A stretch of 64,000 nt of DNA from Bifidobacterium miconisargentati. Its GTDB lineage: Bacteria; Actinomycetota; Actinomycetes; Actinomycetales; Bifidobacteriaceae. The first letter of the stretch is position 1. The number at the start of each line of letters is the position of its first letter. Both the position numbers and the translations under genes were made by a program. The notes beneath the pieces are model-generated. The model saw nothing but the letters and a program-made list of their open reading frames with translations, was not told where the DNA came from and searched no databases. Where the stretch lies: NCBI RefSeq assembly GCF_019331675.1, contig NZ_JAHBBJ010000012.1, positions 43,707-107,706 on the forward strand, given 5' to 3'. This document shows positions 36,706 through 45,662 of the stretch, one piece after another.

Positions 36706-37659
36706 TCAGTCGGCCGCCGAGTCAGCATCCGAGACGATGGCTTCGGGATCGCCCACGAGGGTCGCTTCCAGCCCGGTGCGCTCCCTGAGCGTGTCCTGCG
36801 CGGCGGCCATGGAGCCGTCCTCGACCATGTCCTCGAGGGCTTCGGCGATCTTCTGCGCGAGCTGCGGGGTGCCTTTGCCCACGGCGATGCCGTAGCGCAC
36901 CGTGCCGCGATCCTCGAGCACGGCCATGTATTGCGGGCCGTTCGCGGAACGCAGTCCGGAGAGCACGGCCATGTCGGAGGCGATGGCGTCGGCGGATCCC
37001 ACCTGCAGTGCGGTGACGCATTGCGCGTAGCTTTCGCGCTCCTGCAGTGTGGCCTGGGGATGGCTGGAGCGGAAAATCGCCGCGGTCTCGTCGCCTTTGA
37101 CGGTGCAGATGGTGCGGTCGGCGAGATCGTCTGCGATGCCGTCGCCCGCATCGCCGGTCCCCGTGCCGAACGTGGCGCGTTCGTTGGCCCTGACCAGCAG
37201 TCCCACGCCGGTCTCCAGGTATGGCCCGGCGAAGTCGGCCTGCTGTCTGGACTCATCGGTCACAGGCCAGGAGGCCACCACCATGTCCACCTGGCCGTTG
37301 TCCAGCATGGAGGCGCGGTTCTCGGGGCGGACCTGTTTGAAGACGATCTGCTTGTTCGCGTAGCCGAGCTTGGCGGCCACGTATTTGGCCACGGTCACGT
37401 CGAATCCCTCGTATGCGCCGTCATGCCATGCGCCGATGGCCGGCTCGTCGGCCGCCACGCCGATGGCGATGGTCGGCCCTTCGGGGGCGCCGGACACCGT
37501 GGTCACGCGCACCTGACCGCAGCCGGCGAGCGCCAGTGCCGGGGCGAGCGCGGCGATGACGGCGGCCGTCGCACGCTTGAGCCGACGGGCCCGCCGCACG
37601 GGCGACGCGGATGGTTCCGGCGGCGTGGATGCGCGGCGGTCGGGAACGTACTGCGGCAT
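36706..37659 (-). CDS. Amino-acid ABC transporter binding lipoprotein (SBP family 3)
   Basis: This 317-residue lipoprotein has a basic N-terminus and lipobox LALAGC near residue 47. The rest fits the family-3 solute-binding fold: IAIGVAADEPAIGAWHDGAYEGFDVTVAKYVAAKLG, then PENRASMLDNGQVDMVVASWPVTDE and TICTVKGDETAAIF. The pattern is that of polar amino acid (glutamate-type) binders. No permease is adjacent. It starts 9 nt after the corA stop and precedes leuS. Confidence 0.88.
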   Translation of the reverse strand: MPQYVPDRRASTPPEPSASPVRRARRLKRATAAVIAALAPALALAGCGQVRVTTVSGAPEGPTIAIGVAADEPAIGAWHDGAYEGFDVTVAKYVAAKLGYANKQIVFKQVRPENRASMLDNGQVDMVVASWPVTDESRQQADFAGPYLETGVGLLVRANERATFGTGTGDAGDGIADDLADRTICTVKGDETAAIFRSSHPQATLQERESYAQCVTALQVGSADAIASDMAVLSGLRSANGPQYMAVLEDRGTVRYGIAVGKGTPQLAQKIAEALEDMVEDGSMAAAQDTLRERTGLEATLVGDPEAIVSDADSAAD

Positions 37660-37668
37660 GGGCGCGTC

Positions 37669-38631
37669 CTACTTGAACATGCGGGAGCGGGTGAGGAACC
37701 AGGTGACCACCGCGGACAGCGCCACGGAGATCAGGATGATGGCCACGAATCCCCACGGCTTGTCGCTCAGGGGCATGCCGAGCATGCCTTCCTGGAAGTT
37801 CATGCCGTACATGGAGAAGATGAGCGTGGGGATCGACAGCGTGATGGAGATGATGGTGAAGATGCGCATCACGTTGTTCAGGTTGTTGGACACGATCGAG
37901 GCGAAGGCGTCGGTCATGTTCGCGAGAACGCCGCTGTAGATGTTGGCCATCTCGATGGCCTGCTTGTTCTCGGTGATGACGTCGTCGAGCAGGTCCTCGT
38001 CGTCCGGGTACTGCTTGATGCGCTGCAGGGTGGTGAGCTTCTCCATCACGATTTCGTTCGATTTCAATGAGGTGGTGAAGTACACCAAGGTCTTGCTCAG
38101 CTCCATGAGCATCACGATCTCGCGGTTCTGCATGGAGTGGCGGAGTTTGAGTTCGAGCTTGTCGCTTTCGCGGTCGATGATGCGCAGGTAGCGCAGGTAC
38201 ATCGTGGCGTTGCGGTAGAGGATCTGCAGGATGAAGCGGGATCGCATGTACGTGTTGAAGCCGCGGATCGTGCCTTCCATGAACGGGTGGAGCACGGGCG
38301 TGTCCTGCATGCAGACGGTGATGATGAGGTTCTCGGTCACGATGATCGACAACGGGATGGTCTCGTACCAGTCGCGGCCGCCGCGCTCCTCCACGGTGGG
38401 GATGTCGACGATGATCATCGTGTAGTCGTCCTCGACGTCCACGCGCGAACGTTCCTCGTCATCCAGGGGGGCACGCAGGTCGGCCAGGTCGATGCCGGTC
38501 TGGGAGGCCACGGTGGCGAGTTCCACGTCGGTGGGTTCGCTCAGGCAGAGCCAGGAACCGTTCTCCGGTTTTTCGATTTGCTCCACTTGGCCGTTGATCG
38601 AGCTGAAGATTCTCAGCATGACGTTGCTCAC
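37669..38631 (-). CDS. corA: CorA-like divalent cation transporter
   Basis: This 320-residue protein has a large cytoplasmic N-terminal domain and two C-terminal spans, the first ending in YGMNF, the selectivity motif of magnesium channels. The long helix (YLRYLRIIDRESDKLELKLR ...) is typical. The frame's first codon is a GTG at 38631 placed 3 nt after AAAGG; the ATG at 38619 is an alternative start. It leads an operon with the binding lipoprotein and leuS. Confidence 0.93.
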   Translation of the reverse strand: MSNVMLRIFSSINGQVEQIEKPENGSWLCLSEPTDVELATVASQTGIDLADLRAPLDDEERSRVDVEDDYTMIIVDIPTVEERGGRDWYETIPLSIIVTENLIITVCMQDTPVLHPFMEGTIRGFNTYMRSRFILQILYRNATMYLRYLRIIDRESDKLELKLRHSMQNREIVMLMELSKTLVYFTTSLKSNEIVMEKLTTLQRIKQYPDDEDLLDDVITENKQAIEMANIYSGVLANMTDAFASIVSNNLNNVMRIFTIISITLSIPTLIFSMYGMNFQEGMLGMPLSDKPWGFVAIILISVALSAVVTWFLTRSRMFK

Positions 38632-38739
38632 CCGCCTTTCGCGCTTTCCAGTGTTCTATCGCTGTACGGTGTCAAACCGAGATAAGTCTAGACCCACCGG
38701 GCGAATTTGCGGTTCGGCATGGCGCGGCCGCCGGGATGG

Positions 38740-39588
38740 CTACCAGACGATGGGCCGCCAGTCGGGCGTGTGGGGGCCGCGCAGGTCCGCCGGGCCGTTT
38801 TCCCAGTCTGCGGTGTCCGCGATGGCGGGCGCCTTGTTGTATTCCTCCAGTTCGAACAATGGCTCGTCCACGGTTCGTCCGTTGACGGTGTGGCGCACCT
38901 TGAGCCGGCACCAGCAGGCGTTGCGCATGCCGCCGAGCGCGTTCATGTCGTCCGGGTCGAGCCCCAGCAGCGTGCCGACGGTGGCGGTGATCCACGAGCC
39001 GTGGCCCACGATCATCAGCGTGGTGGGGGTGTCGCCCGAGGTCGCGTCCTCCGTGGCGATGATGTCGCGCACCGCCCGGGCCCCGCGTTCGCCCACCTGC
39101 GCGCGGCTTTCCACGCCGTACCGGGTCTCCCCTCCGGTGTGCCGTTTCCATGAGGCGTAGGCTTCGGCGTCCTGCGCCTTGATTTCGGCGCGGGTCAGGC
39201 CCTCCCATTGCCCGAAGCTGCGTTCGCGCAGCCGCGGGTCGAGCGTGACGTCGAGACCCATCAGGTCGGCGAAGGCATGGGCGGTCTGCTGGGCGCGGAA
39301 CAGGTCCGAGGAGTGGATGACCATGCGCCGGGCGGCGGCGGGCGCCTCCTGCCATTGGCGTACGTCGCTGCGTTCGGCGGCCTCGGGACCCGGCTGGGCG
39401 ATGGCTTCGGGATCGGCGGCCAGCCGGCTCACCTTGGCCCAGTAGTAGCGCGAGGCGAGCGCGTATCCGGTCTGGTCGGCCTGCCATTGGCCCACGATGT
39501 CGAGCGGCACGTCGATCTGCCCCTGCAGACGGTGTTCGAGGTTGTATTGCGTACGTCCGTGGCGCAGCATCATCACTTCGTCGATCAT
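38740..39588 (-). CDS. Histidine phosphatase family protein (phosphoglycerate-mutase-like)
   Basis: This 282-residue protein has the catalytic RHG motif (MMLRHGRTQYN) near the N-terminus, RLRERSFGQWEGLT with the acid residue, and the second His in LMIVGHGSWIT. A long insert separates strands, so the exact substrate is unclear. The start at 39588 follows CAGGGA. It is divergent from the methyltransferase gene. Confidence 0.9.
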   Translation of the reverse strand: MIDEVMMLRHGRTQYNLEHRLQGQIDVPLDIVGQWQADQTGYALASRYYWAKVSRLAADPEAIAQPGPEAAERSDVRQWQEAPAAARRMVIHSSDLFRAQQTAHAFADLMGLDVTLDPRLRERSFGQWEGLTRAEIKAQDAEAYASWKRHTGGETRYGVESRAQVGERGARAVRDIIATEDATSGDTPTTLMIVGHGSWITATVGTLLGLDPDDMNALGGMRNACWCRLKVRHTVNGRTVDEPLFELEEYNKAPAIADTADWENGPADLRGPHTPDWRPIVW

Positions 39589-39682
39589 GTTCCCTGCCTT
39601 CCGGTTGCCGGGATGGTAACGCTCGTTCCATCTCACCACGAGCCATGGAGACGCGCCCTCCCCCGCAATGGCGTACCCTACA

Positions 39683-41017
39683 ATGGCGTACGTGGAAATC
39701 AACGAGCAGACCTGGGCGTTCATCGCCGCCCACCGTACCGAGGACGTGCGCGACCTGGCCCTGCATGCCAGGCGCGGGGACGGCGTGGATGTGACGTTCG
39801 CGCTGGAGCAGATCGCCGGATGGCAGCGGGCGCGTGTGAAGCTGCCCGACTGGGCGGCGGTCGACGGGCTCGTCTTCCCGCCGCAGGTGCCGATGGAGCA
39901 GTGCTCGTCGCAGTTCACCGCGGGGTACAAGGCGCGACTGGCCGCCCGTCTCGTCGGCGGCCATGGCGAGCGGCCGGCCGCGGGCGATGGCACCGTCTCC
40001 CCCGCCCAGGCCGACGACTCCCGTTTCACCATTGCATCGTGTCGGACCTCGCTCATCGACCTGACCGGCGGGTTCGGCGTGGACTTCTCGTATATGGCCC
40101 GCGTGTTCGACCGGGCCACCTATGTGGAACGGCAGCCGAACCTCTGCGATATCGCCCGACATAACCTTCCGCTGCTCGGGCTCGCCCATGCCGATGTCGT
40201 CAACGGTGATTCCGCCGAGGTCCTGGATTCGCTGCCGACGGCCTCGATGATCTTCCTCGATCCGGCCCGGCGCGACGATCACGGCGCGCGCACCTATGCG
40301 ATAGCCGACTGCACCCCGGACGTGCTCGCACTCAGGGAGCGATTGCTGGGCAAGGCCCCGGTGGTGATGGTCAAGCTCTCCCCCATGCTCGACTGGCATA
40401 AGACCGTGGCCGATTTCGCGGGCGCGGTGGCCGAGGTGCATATCGTCTCCACGGGCAACGAATGCAAGGAGCTGCTGCTGGTGCTCACGCGCGACCGGTG
40501 CGACGATCCGCTGGTGGTCTGCGTGAACGACGGTCAGGAGCTGGCGTACCGGGACGGGGACGACGGGAACGCCAGTGATGATGACGCCATGGCGACGGGC
40601 CCGTCCGTGGTATCGCAGCACTTTTCCGGCGACGATGATGGTATCGCCGCCGATCAGGGCCGCTATCTGTACGAACCGAACGCCTCGATCATGAAGGCCG
40701 GCTGCTTCGACGTGCTGGCGCGACGGTTCGGCGTCACGGCCGTCGGCCCGAACAGCCACCTGTTCGTCTCGGCGGAGCCGGTGAAAGGATTCCCGGGCCG
40801 TTCGTTCCGCATCGAGGGGACGGGCACCATGAACAAGCGCGAACTGAAGTCGCTGCTGGAGGGGCTCACGCACGCTAACATCGCCGTGCGCAACTTCCCG
40901 ATACCCGTGGCCCAACTGCGCAGGAAGCTCAAGCTCAAGGACGGCGGCGACGCCTACCTGTTCGCCACCACGGACCGATCCGGCCGCCACATCGTCCTCC
41001 GCACGGTCAAGGCCTGA
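39683..41017 (+). CDS. SAM-dependent methyltransferase with THUMP-like domain
   Basis: This 444-residue protein has a class I SAM fold: motif I is LIDLTGGFGVDFSYMAR near residue 120 and the DPARR motif reads FLDPARRDD. The C-terminal part (RYLYEPNASIMKAG ... SHLFVSAEPVKGFPGR) matches the THUMP-like domain. Such proteins are thought to modify RNA. No ribosome site precedes either ATG (39668, 39683), and a TACCCT element sits 4 nt before 39683, so a leaderless mRNA is possible. Confidence 0.85.
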   Translation: MAYVEINEQTWAFIAAHRTEDVRDLALHARRGDGVDVTFALEQIAGWQRARVKLPDWAAVDGLVFPPQVPMEQCSSQFTAGYKARLAARLVGGHGERPAAGDGTVSPAQADDSRFTIASCRTSLIDLTGGFGVDFSYMARVFDRATYVERQPNLCDIARHNLPLLGLAHADVVNGDSAEVLDSLPTASMIFLDPARRDDHGARTYAIADCTPDVLALRERLLGKAPVVMVKLSPMLDWHKTVADFAGAVAEVHIVSTGNECKELLLVLTRDRCDDPLVVCVNDGQELAYRDGDDGNASDDDAMATGPSVVSQHFSGDDDGIAADQGRYLYEPNASIMKAGCFDVLARRFGVTAVGPNSHLFVSAEPVKGFPGRSFRIEGTGTMNKRELKSLLEGLTHANIAVRNFPIPVAQLRRKLKLKDGGDAYLFATTDRSGRHIVLRTVKA

Positions 41018-41029
41018 CGAAACGAATAA

Positions 41030-41157
41030 GGCTCTGCCGCGTTGACACCGGTGCCATCCGTTCCTTTCTCGGCTCCCCTTGTCAGGGGAGCTGGCGGCGA
41101 AGCCGACTGAGGGGTAGTCCCTCAGGAACAGATACCCAATGCCGATGCGGCAGAGCC
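41030..41157. mobile_element. MITE-like element, copy with perfect GGCTCTGCCGC terminal repeats
   Basis: GGCTCTGCCGC (41030-41040) and GCGGCAGAGCC (41147-41157) flank the core GGCTCCCCTTGTCAGGGGAG ... GAGGGGTAGTCC at 41071-41120. The 128-bp element has no gene and separates two convergent genes. Confidence 0.8.
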
Positions 41158-41199
41158 ACGAACATTCGACGAGCCAACCGCCGAATGCCTTTCAATCAA

Positions 41200-41604
41200 T
41201 CAGTCCTTGGCGATGGTCTTGCCGGCGTTCGGGCCGGAGGCGAGATCCTGGATCTCGGTGACCTCGAGGACCGGGATCACGGCCGGCTTCTTGGTGCCCT
41301 TCTCCTCGGCCACCTTGACCTGGGCCTCGTAGATGGCGTCGTCGGAGTGCAGGGTCACGGTGCCGCGGAAGCGGTAGCCCTTCTTCTCGGCGAGGTTGGC
41401 GAAGGCCACGACCAGCGGGGAGCCGTTCTTGAGGTTCTCGTAAGCCTGGCCGGCGGTGCGCTCATGGTAGGCGATATGCGTGTCGTCCAGCACGAACAGG
41501 GACATCTTCGGGCCGAGGTCCAGCTCGCCGTCCTTGGAGATGGTGGAGACCCAGCCGAGGTTGTTCTCGATGAATTCCTTGATTTCCGGGGTGATGACTG
41601 CCAT
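41200..41604 (-). CDS. FMN-binding pyridoxamine 5'-phosphate oxidase-like protein
   Basis: This 134-residue protein has the split-barrel flavin-binding fold: NLGWVSTISKDGELDLGPKMSLFVLDD at the N-terminus, then ENLKNGSPLVVAFAN and GYRFRGTVTLH. These small members reduce flavin or bind F420 or FMN in oxidative stress; substrate unknown. The start at 41604 follows AAGGACC. It converges with the methyltransferase across the MITE-like element. Confidence 0.85.
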   Translation of the reverse strand: MAVITPEIKEFIENNLGWVSTISKDGELDLGPKMSLFVLDDTHIAYHERTAGQAYENLKNGSPLVVAFANLAEKKGYRFRGTVTLHSDDAIYEAQVKVAEEKGTKKPAVIPVLEVTEIQDLASGPNAGKTIAKD

Positions 41605-41782
41605 GGTGCAGGTCCTTTCTTGCAACGTTTTGCCGACGGTACCAGCCTAGTCGAATACCGCCGGACACGGCCGGATGTTCGCTGTGAGTATGCTCACGTA
41701 CGCCCGCGCGTCCTACCGGTTTTTGACCGGCCGTCACCGTACCCTTATGAGGCGAGAAATCCGAGAGATCTTGAGGTGCATT

Positions 41783-42718
41783 ATGGGATTGACCGACCGT
41801 TTCAGCTCGTTGCGCAGCCGTTGGTCACGCTCGTTTCCGCCGAATCTCGCCCGTCTGATGCTGCTGGCTTGCGCGGCGCTGTGGGGCGGCAGCTATCTGC
41901 TGGCCAAGTTCGCCATGGAGGCGATTCCCCCGCAGTGGCTCATGGGACTGCGTATGATCGGCGCATGCCTGTGCATGCTGGCCCTGTTCCACAAGCACAT
42001 CGTGCCGTATCTGACGCCGAAGATCATCGTGCCGGCGCTGGTGGTGGGCCTGACGTATTGGGGCACGATGGTCACGCAGACCATCGGCCTGCAGACCATC
42101 GAACCGGGCCGCAGCGCGTTCCTGACCGCCGCCTATTGCGTGCTGACGCCGTTCGCCACATGGATCGTCTCGAAGACGCGCCCGAAGGCCATCAACCTGG
42201 TGGCCGGCGTGATCTGTCTGGTCGGCGTGGGTTTCGTCTCCCTGAAACCCGGCGGGTCGCTGTCCCTGAGCACCGGCGACTGGCTGACCATCGCCACCGC
42301 CATCATCTTCTCCTTCAACCTGACATGCCTGGGCGTGTACACCAAGCGGTTCGACCCGATCGCCGTGACGTTCGTGCAGTTCGGCGTGGCGGGCGTCCTG
42401 TTCCTGGTCGGCGCGCTGCTCACCGAGCCGATGCCGAACGCCGGCTGGCTGGCGCCCTCGGTGGTGGCCAGCGTGCTGTACCTGTTCCTCGGCGCCACGA
42501 TGAGCGCGCAGATCATGCAGAACATCGGATTGGCGCATGTGCCGGCCTCCCAGGCCTCGATCATCATGTGCACGGAAAGCCTGTTCGCGGTCTCGTTCTC
42601 CGCGCTGTTCTGGGGCGAACGCATCATGTGGAGCTCGCTGGTGGGCTTCGCGTTGATCTTCGCGGCCGTGCTCATGTCCGTGATCAAACCGACGAAGCAC
42701 TCGCTGCACCGCAACTGA
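41783..42718 (+). CDS. EamA/DMT-family transporter
   Basis: This 311-residue protein has about ten membrane spans and two EamA repeats (ALWGGSYLLAKFAMEAIP near the N-terminus; VVASVLYLFLGATMSAQIMQNIGL in the second half). It is probably an exporter of metabolites. The start at 41783 (MGLTDRFSSLRSRW) follows GAGG with 7-nt spacing. It stands alone, followed by a nitroreductase. Confidence 0.9.
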   Translation: MGLTDRFSSLRSRWSRSFPPNLARLMLLACAALWGGSYLLAKFAMEAIPPQWLMGLRMIGACLCMLALFHKHIVPYLTPKIIVPALVVGLTYWGTMVTQTIGLQTIEPGRSAFLTAAYCVLTPFATWIVSKTRPKAINLVAGVICLVGVGFVSLKPGGSLSLSTGDWLTIATAIIFSFNLTCLGVYTKRFDPIAVTFVQFGVAGVLFLVGALLTEPMPNAGWLAPSVVASVLYLFLGATMSAQIMQNIGLAHVPASQASIIMCTESLFAVSFSALFWGERIMWSSLVGFALIFAAVLMSVIKPTKHSLHRN

Positions 42719-42818
42719 TTGCCGGCCGTCATCGCATGGCCGGTCGCGGCTAGTATGGAACCGCACGAATCCGCCCGCATGAGGGCATCCGTATAGGCAA
42801 TGTATGAAAAGGACTGTC

Positions 42819-43517
42819 ATGAATCTGCTTGAGGCCATGGAAGAGCGCCATGCGGTGCGCGACTACACCGACGAGCCGCTGACCGCCGATCAGATCGCCG
42901 CGCTCAAAACCGCCATCGGCGAGGCGAACGCGGCGCACGGCCTGAACATCCAGCTGATTCACGACGTGCCGGATGCGTTCGGCGGATGCCCGACCCATTA
43001 CGGGCGATTCAGGAACGTGCGCAATCTCATCGCCCTGATCGGCAGGGATGAGGCCGACGGCACCGCCGACCTGGACGAACGCGCGGGCCATGCCGGCGAG
43101 CTGCTGGCGCTCACGGCCGTGACGCTCGGGTTGGACACCTCCTGGGTGGTTCTGCATGAGACGGATGCGCATGACGGCAAGTGGACGCTCGGCGAAGGCG
43201 AACGCATGCCCGCGGCCATCGCCCTCGGCCATGGCACCCGTCCGGGGCGGCCTCATCGCAGCAAGCCCGCCGATGAGCTGGCCGCCGTGGAACAGGGGAC
43301 GTACGCCGACTCCCCCGCCTGGTTCCGTCATGGCATCGAGGCCGCGATGCTGGCTCCGAGCGCCTTGGGCAAGCAGCCGTTCCGTTTCACGCTGCTGGCC
43401 GACGGGCATACGGTGAAGGCCGAGGCATTGGAGGGCGTGCAGGCCGAAATCGGTCTGGGCATCGCCAAGCTGCATTTCGAGCTCGCGGCAGCCGACGCCG
43501 ATTTCGTGTGGGCATGA
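42819..43517 (+). CDS. Nitroreductase family protein
   Basis: This 232-residue flavoprotein has the nitroreductase start LLEAMEERHAVRDYTDEPLT and a central NLIALIGRDE strand, with a final IGLGIAKLHFELAA. It resembles the nitroreductase-like proteins of low-GC and high-GC Gram-positives that lack a clear substrate. The start at 42819 follows AAAGGACTGTC. Confidence 0.88.
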   Translation: MNLLEAMEERHAVRDYTDEPLTADQIAALKTAIGEANAAHGLNIQLIHDVPDAFGGCPTHYGRFRNVRNLIALIGRDEADGTADLDERAGHAGELLALTAVTLGLDTSWVVLHETDAHDGKWTLGEGERMPAAIALGHGTRPGRPHRSKPADELAAVEQGTYADSPAWFRHGIEAAMLAPSALGKQPFRFTLLADGHTVKAEALEGVQAEIGLGIAKLHFELAAADADFVWA

Positions 43518-43638
43518 GCCCCGCTCATCCGGGCATTTTCATACCGATTGTGAAGGTTTTGAAGGTCTCGTGTAAGCATTCCGTTGCTTTCATCGAGCCT
43601 TCAGGAACTTTGGAGCGGAAACGTCTAGGTTCATCATT

Positions 43639-44703
43639 GTGAAGAAGTTTTTCCAAGGTCTTTCCCTCTCCTCGATCGTGGCAGGCACCCTTGCGGCCGT
43701 CACCTCGTTCCTGTTGTCAGCGAAGATCGGTCTCGCCGGTTCCGTGATCGGCGCTGCAATCAGTTACATCGTGTCCTCCGTGGCCACGAACATCTACAAG
43801 AACGTGTTGACGGCGTCCGGCGAGAAGCTGCAGGCCGTCAGCGGCGTCGGCAATGCCGACGACTCCGGCCAGTCCGATGAGCAAACGGCCGACGAACCCG
43901 CCGAGCAGGCGTCCGATAAGTCCGGCGAATCCACCGAAGATGCCGGACAGCACAACGAATCCGGCGAAGACGGCAAGGCCGGCGCCGATTCGGACGAATC
44001 CAAGGATGCCGACGACCGGACCCGTACGGTCTCCGGCATCGAGGCCGCCGCGCGCAAGCCGCGTGAGATCATCTCCAACCGCGAATCCGGACGCACCTAT
44101 TCGGTGGCCGAGCTGCGTCGCGCGCGCAAGCCGCGCAATCCCAAGCGCATGGCCGTCATCGTCACGCTGGTCTCCGGCCTGCTGGCCGTCGCGATCAGCG
44201 CCGGCATCGTGATGCTGCTCACCCGCGGCCAAGGCACGGACAGCGTGGTGCGCGACTGGAGCACGCCGACCGTCACCACGCCGACCGACACGAACACCGA
44301 TACCGACACGCAGACGAACCTGCCCACCCCGCCCAACGATTCCACGAACCAGCAGGGCACGGACAGCTCCAAGGATTCCACATCCACCGATTCGACCGAC
44401 GGCACCGACTCCTCCGAGTCGACCAACACCGACGGCTCGACCGAGTCCAACGGCACGAACTCCGGCACGAACAGCGGATCCACCGGAACGAACGGGTCGA
44501 CCGATTCCGGCACCAACAGCGGATCCACGGGTACGGACAGCGGCTCGACCGATTCGGGCACCACCGATTCCGGCACGAACTCCGGCACCACGGGATCCAC
44601 CGATTCCTCGACCGGCTCCACGTCCGGCAGCACGGGTTCCGGTTCCGGCACGTCCTCGAACACCGGCAGCGACAGCGGCACCGGCATCAAGGCCATCGGC
44701 TGA
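43639..44703 (+). CDS. Membrane-anchored protein with Ser/Thr/Gly-rich repeat stalk
   Basis: This 354-residue protein starts with GTG. It has two N-terminal hydrophobic helices (about 8-50), an acidic linker (about 65-125), a third span (about 170-193), and an external C-terminus of about 150 residues made of TDSGTNSGSTGTNGS-like repeats rich in Ser, Thr, Gly and Asn. Such stalks are often exported and O-glycosylated; that is inference. I do not recognise a family. It is followed by a terminator at 44740. Confidence 0.8.
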   Translation: MKKFFQGLSLSSIVAGTLAAVTSFLLSAKIGLAGSVIGAAISYIVSSVATNIYKNVLTASGEKLQAVSGVGNADDSGQSDEQTADEPAEQASDKSGESTEDAGQHNESGEDGKAGADSDESKDADDRTRTVSGIEAAARKPREIISNRESGRTYSVAELRRARKPRNPKRMAVIVTLVSGLLAVAISAGIVMLLTRGQGTDSVVRDWSTPTVTTPTDTNTDTDTQTNLPTPPNDSTNQQGTDSSKDSTSTDSTDGTDSSESTNTDGSTESNGTNSGTNSGSTGTNGSTDSGTNSGSTGTDSGSTDSGTTDSGTNSGTTGSTDSSTGSTSGSTGSGSGTSSNTGSDSGTGIKAIG

Positions 44704-44739
44704 GACGCCGCGGAAGCCAAACGATACGGCACTCATCAG

Positions 44740-44771
44740 GCCCGTCGGATCCAATGATCCGGCGGGCTTTT
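44740..44771 (+). terminator. Terminator after the Ser/Thr-rich membrane protein
   Basis: GCCCGTCGGATC pairs with GATCCGGCGGGC around a 4-nt loop, followed by TTTT. Confidence 0.85.
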
Positions 44772-44777
44772 CCATTG

Positions 44778-44903
44778 GCTTTATCAAGCCAAATTGGCAT
44801 GCTCTCCTATCTCGGGCTCCCCTTGTCAGGGGAGCTGTCGGCGTAGTCGACTGAGGGGTAGTTATACCAGATTCATGTCAATCGTGGCCTCAATGTCATA
44901 GCC
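44778..44903. mobile_element. MITE-like element, copy with diverged terminal repeats
   Basis: The core GGCTCCCCTTGTCAGGGGAG ... GAGGGGTAG (44815-44862) is flanked by the inner-end motif ATTCATGTCAATCGTGGCC, which also occurs at the right ends of the copies near 58.8 and 59.7 kb. The 44704-44943 gap otherwise holds only the terminator and the promoter of the next gene. Confidence 0.7.
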
Positions 44904-44943
44904 GCGCATGATTTGACGTGGGGCAATGAGAGACTGGAGCACT

Positions 44944-45483
44944 ATGAGCACTATCATCATGCGCACCTCCGAAGGTGACATCACCATCAACCTGTTCGAC
45001 GACAAGGCCCCGAACACCGTGGCCAACTTCCTGGGCCTCGCCACCGGCGAGAAGGAATGGGCGGACCCGTACACCGGCCAGCCCTCCCACGGCAAGTTCT
45101 ACAACGGCCTGACCTTCCACCGCATCATCAAGGACTTCATGATCCAGGGCGGCTGCCCGCTCGGCACCGGCACCGGCGGCCCGGGCTACGAGTTCGACGA
45201 CGAGATCGATCCGAGCCTGAAGTTCGACCGCCCGTACCTGCTGGCCATGGCGAACGCCGGCCTGCGTCGCGGCCGCGACGGCCAGATCCACGGCACCAAC
45301 GGCTCCCAGTTCTTCATCACCACCGTGCCGACCCCGTGGCTGGACGGCCACCACACCATCTTCGGCGAGGTGGCCGACGACGCCTCCAAGAAGGTCGTGG
45401 ACAAGCTCGAGTCCGTGGCCACCGATCCGATGGACCGTCCGCTCGAGCCGGCCGTGATCCTGTCCGTGGACGTGGCCGAGTAA
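44944..45483 (+). CDS. ppiA: Cyclophilin-type peptidyl-prolyl isomerase
   Basis: This 179-residue enzyme has [24 protein letters not shown] and [23 protein letters not shown], the catalytic core of cytoplasmic cyclophilins. There is no signal peptide. The start at 44944 ([12 protein letters not shown]) follows TGGAG with 7-nt spacing. It stands alone with a terminator after it. Confidence 0.95.
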   Translation: MSTIIMRTSEGDITINLFDDKAPNTVANFLGLATGEKEWADPYTGQPSHGKFYNGLTFHRIIKDFMIQGGCPLGTGTGGPGYEFDDEIDPSLKFDRPYLLAMANAGLRRGRDGQIHGTNGSQFFITTVPTPWLDGHHTIFGEVADDASKKVVDKLESVATDPMDRPLEPAVILSVDVAE

Positions 45484-45501
45484 GGTTCTTTCACGATAAT
45501 T

Positions 45502-45540
45502 AAGGGGCTTCTGATGGCTGACATCGGAAGCCCCTTGTTC
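45502..45540 (+). terminator. Terminator of the cyclophilin gene
   Basis: AAGGGGCTTC pairs with GAAGCCCCTT, 16 nt apart, and TTGTTCGTTT follows. Confidence 0.8.
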
Positions 45541-45578
45541 GTTTGGGAATATCCGAGGAACAACGCACTCCAAGTAGC

Positions 45579-45626
45579 GCTCCCCTCAGTCGCCTTTGGC
45601 GACAGCTCCCCTCAGGGAGGGGAGCC
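45579..45626 (-). repeat. Dispersed MITE-like repeat core, reversed copy
   Basis: The core CTCCCCTCAGTCGCC ... CTCAGGGAGGGGAGCC is a reversed copy between the convergent cyclophilin and relA genes. Terminal repeats are not clear. Confidence 0.75.
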
Positions 45627-45662
45627 AAAATTACCGGCAGGTACCGCGCTCCAATGCCTCGG

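Noticed and set aside
39668..39682. Upstream ATG for the methyltransferase gene
   Set aside because: It lacks a ribosome site and its sequence duplicates the next start. The ATG at 39683 was kept, with doubt.
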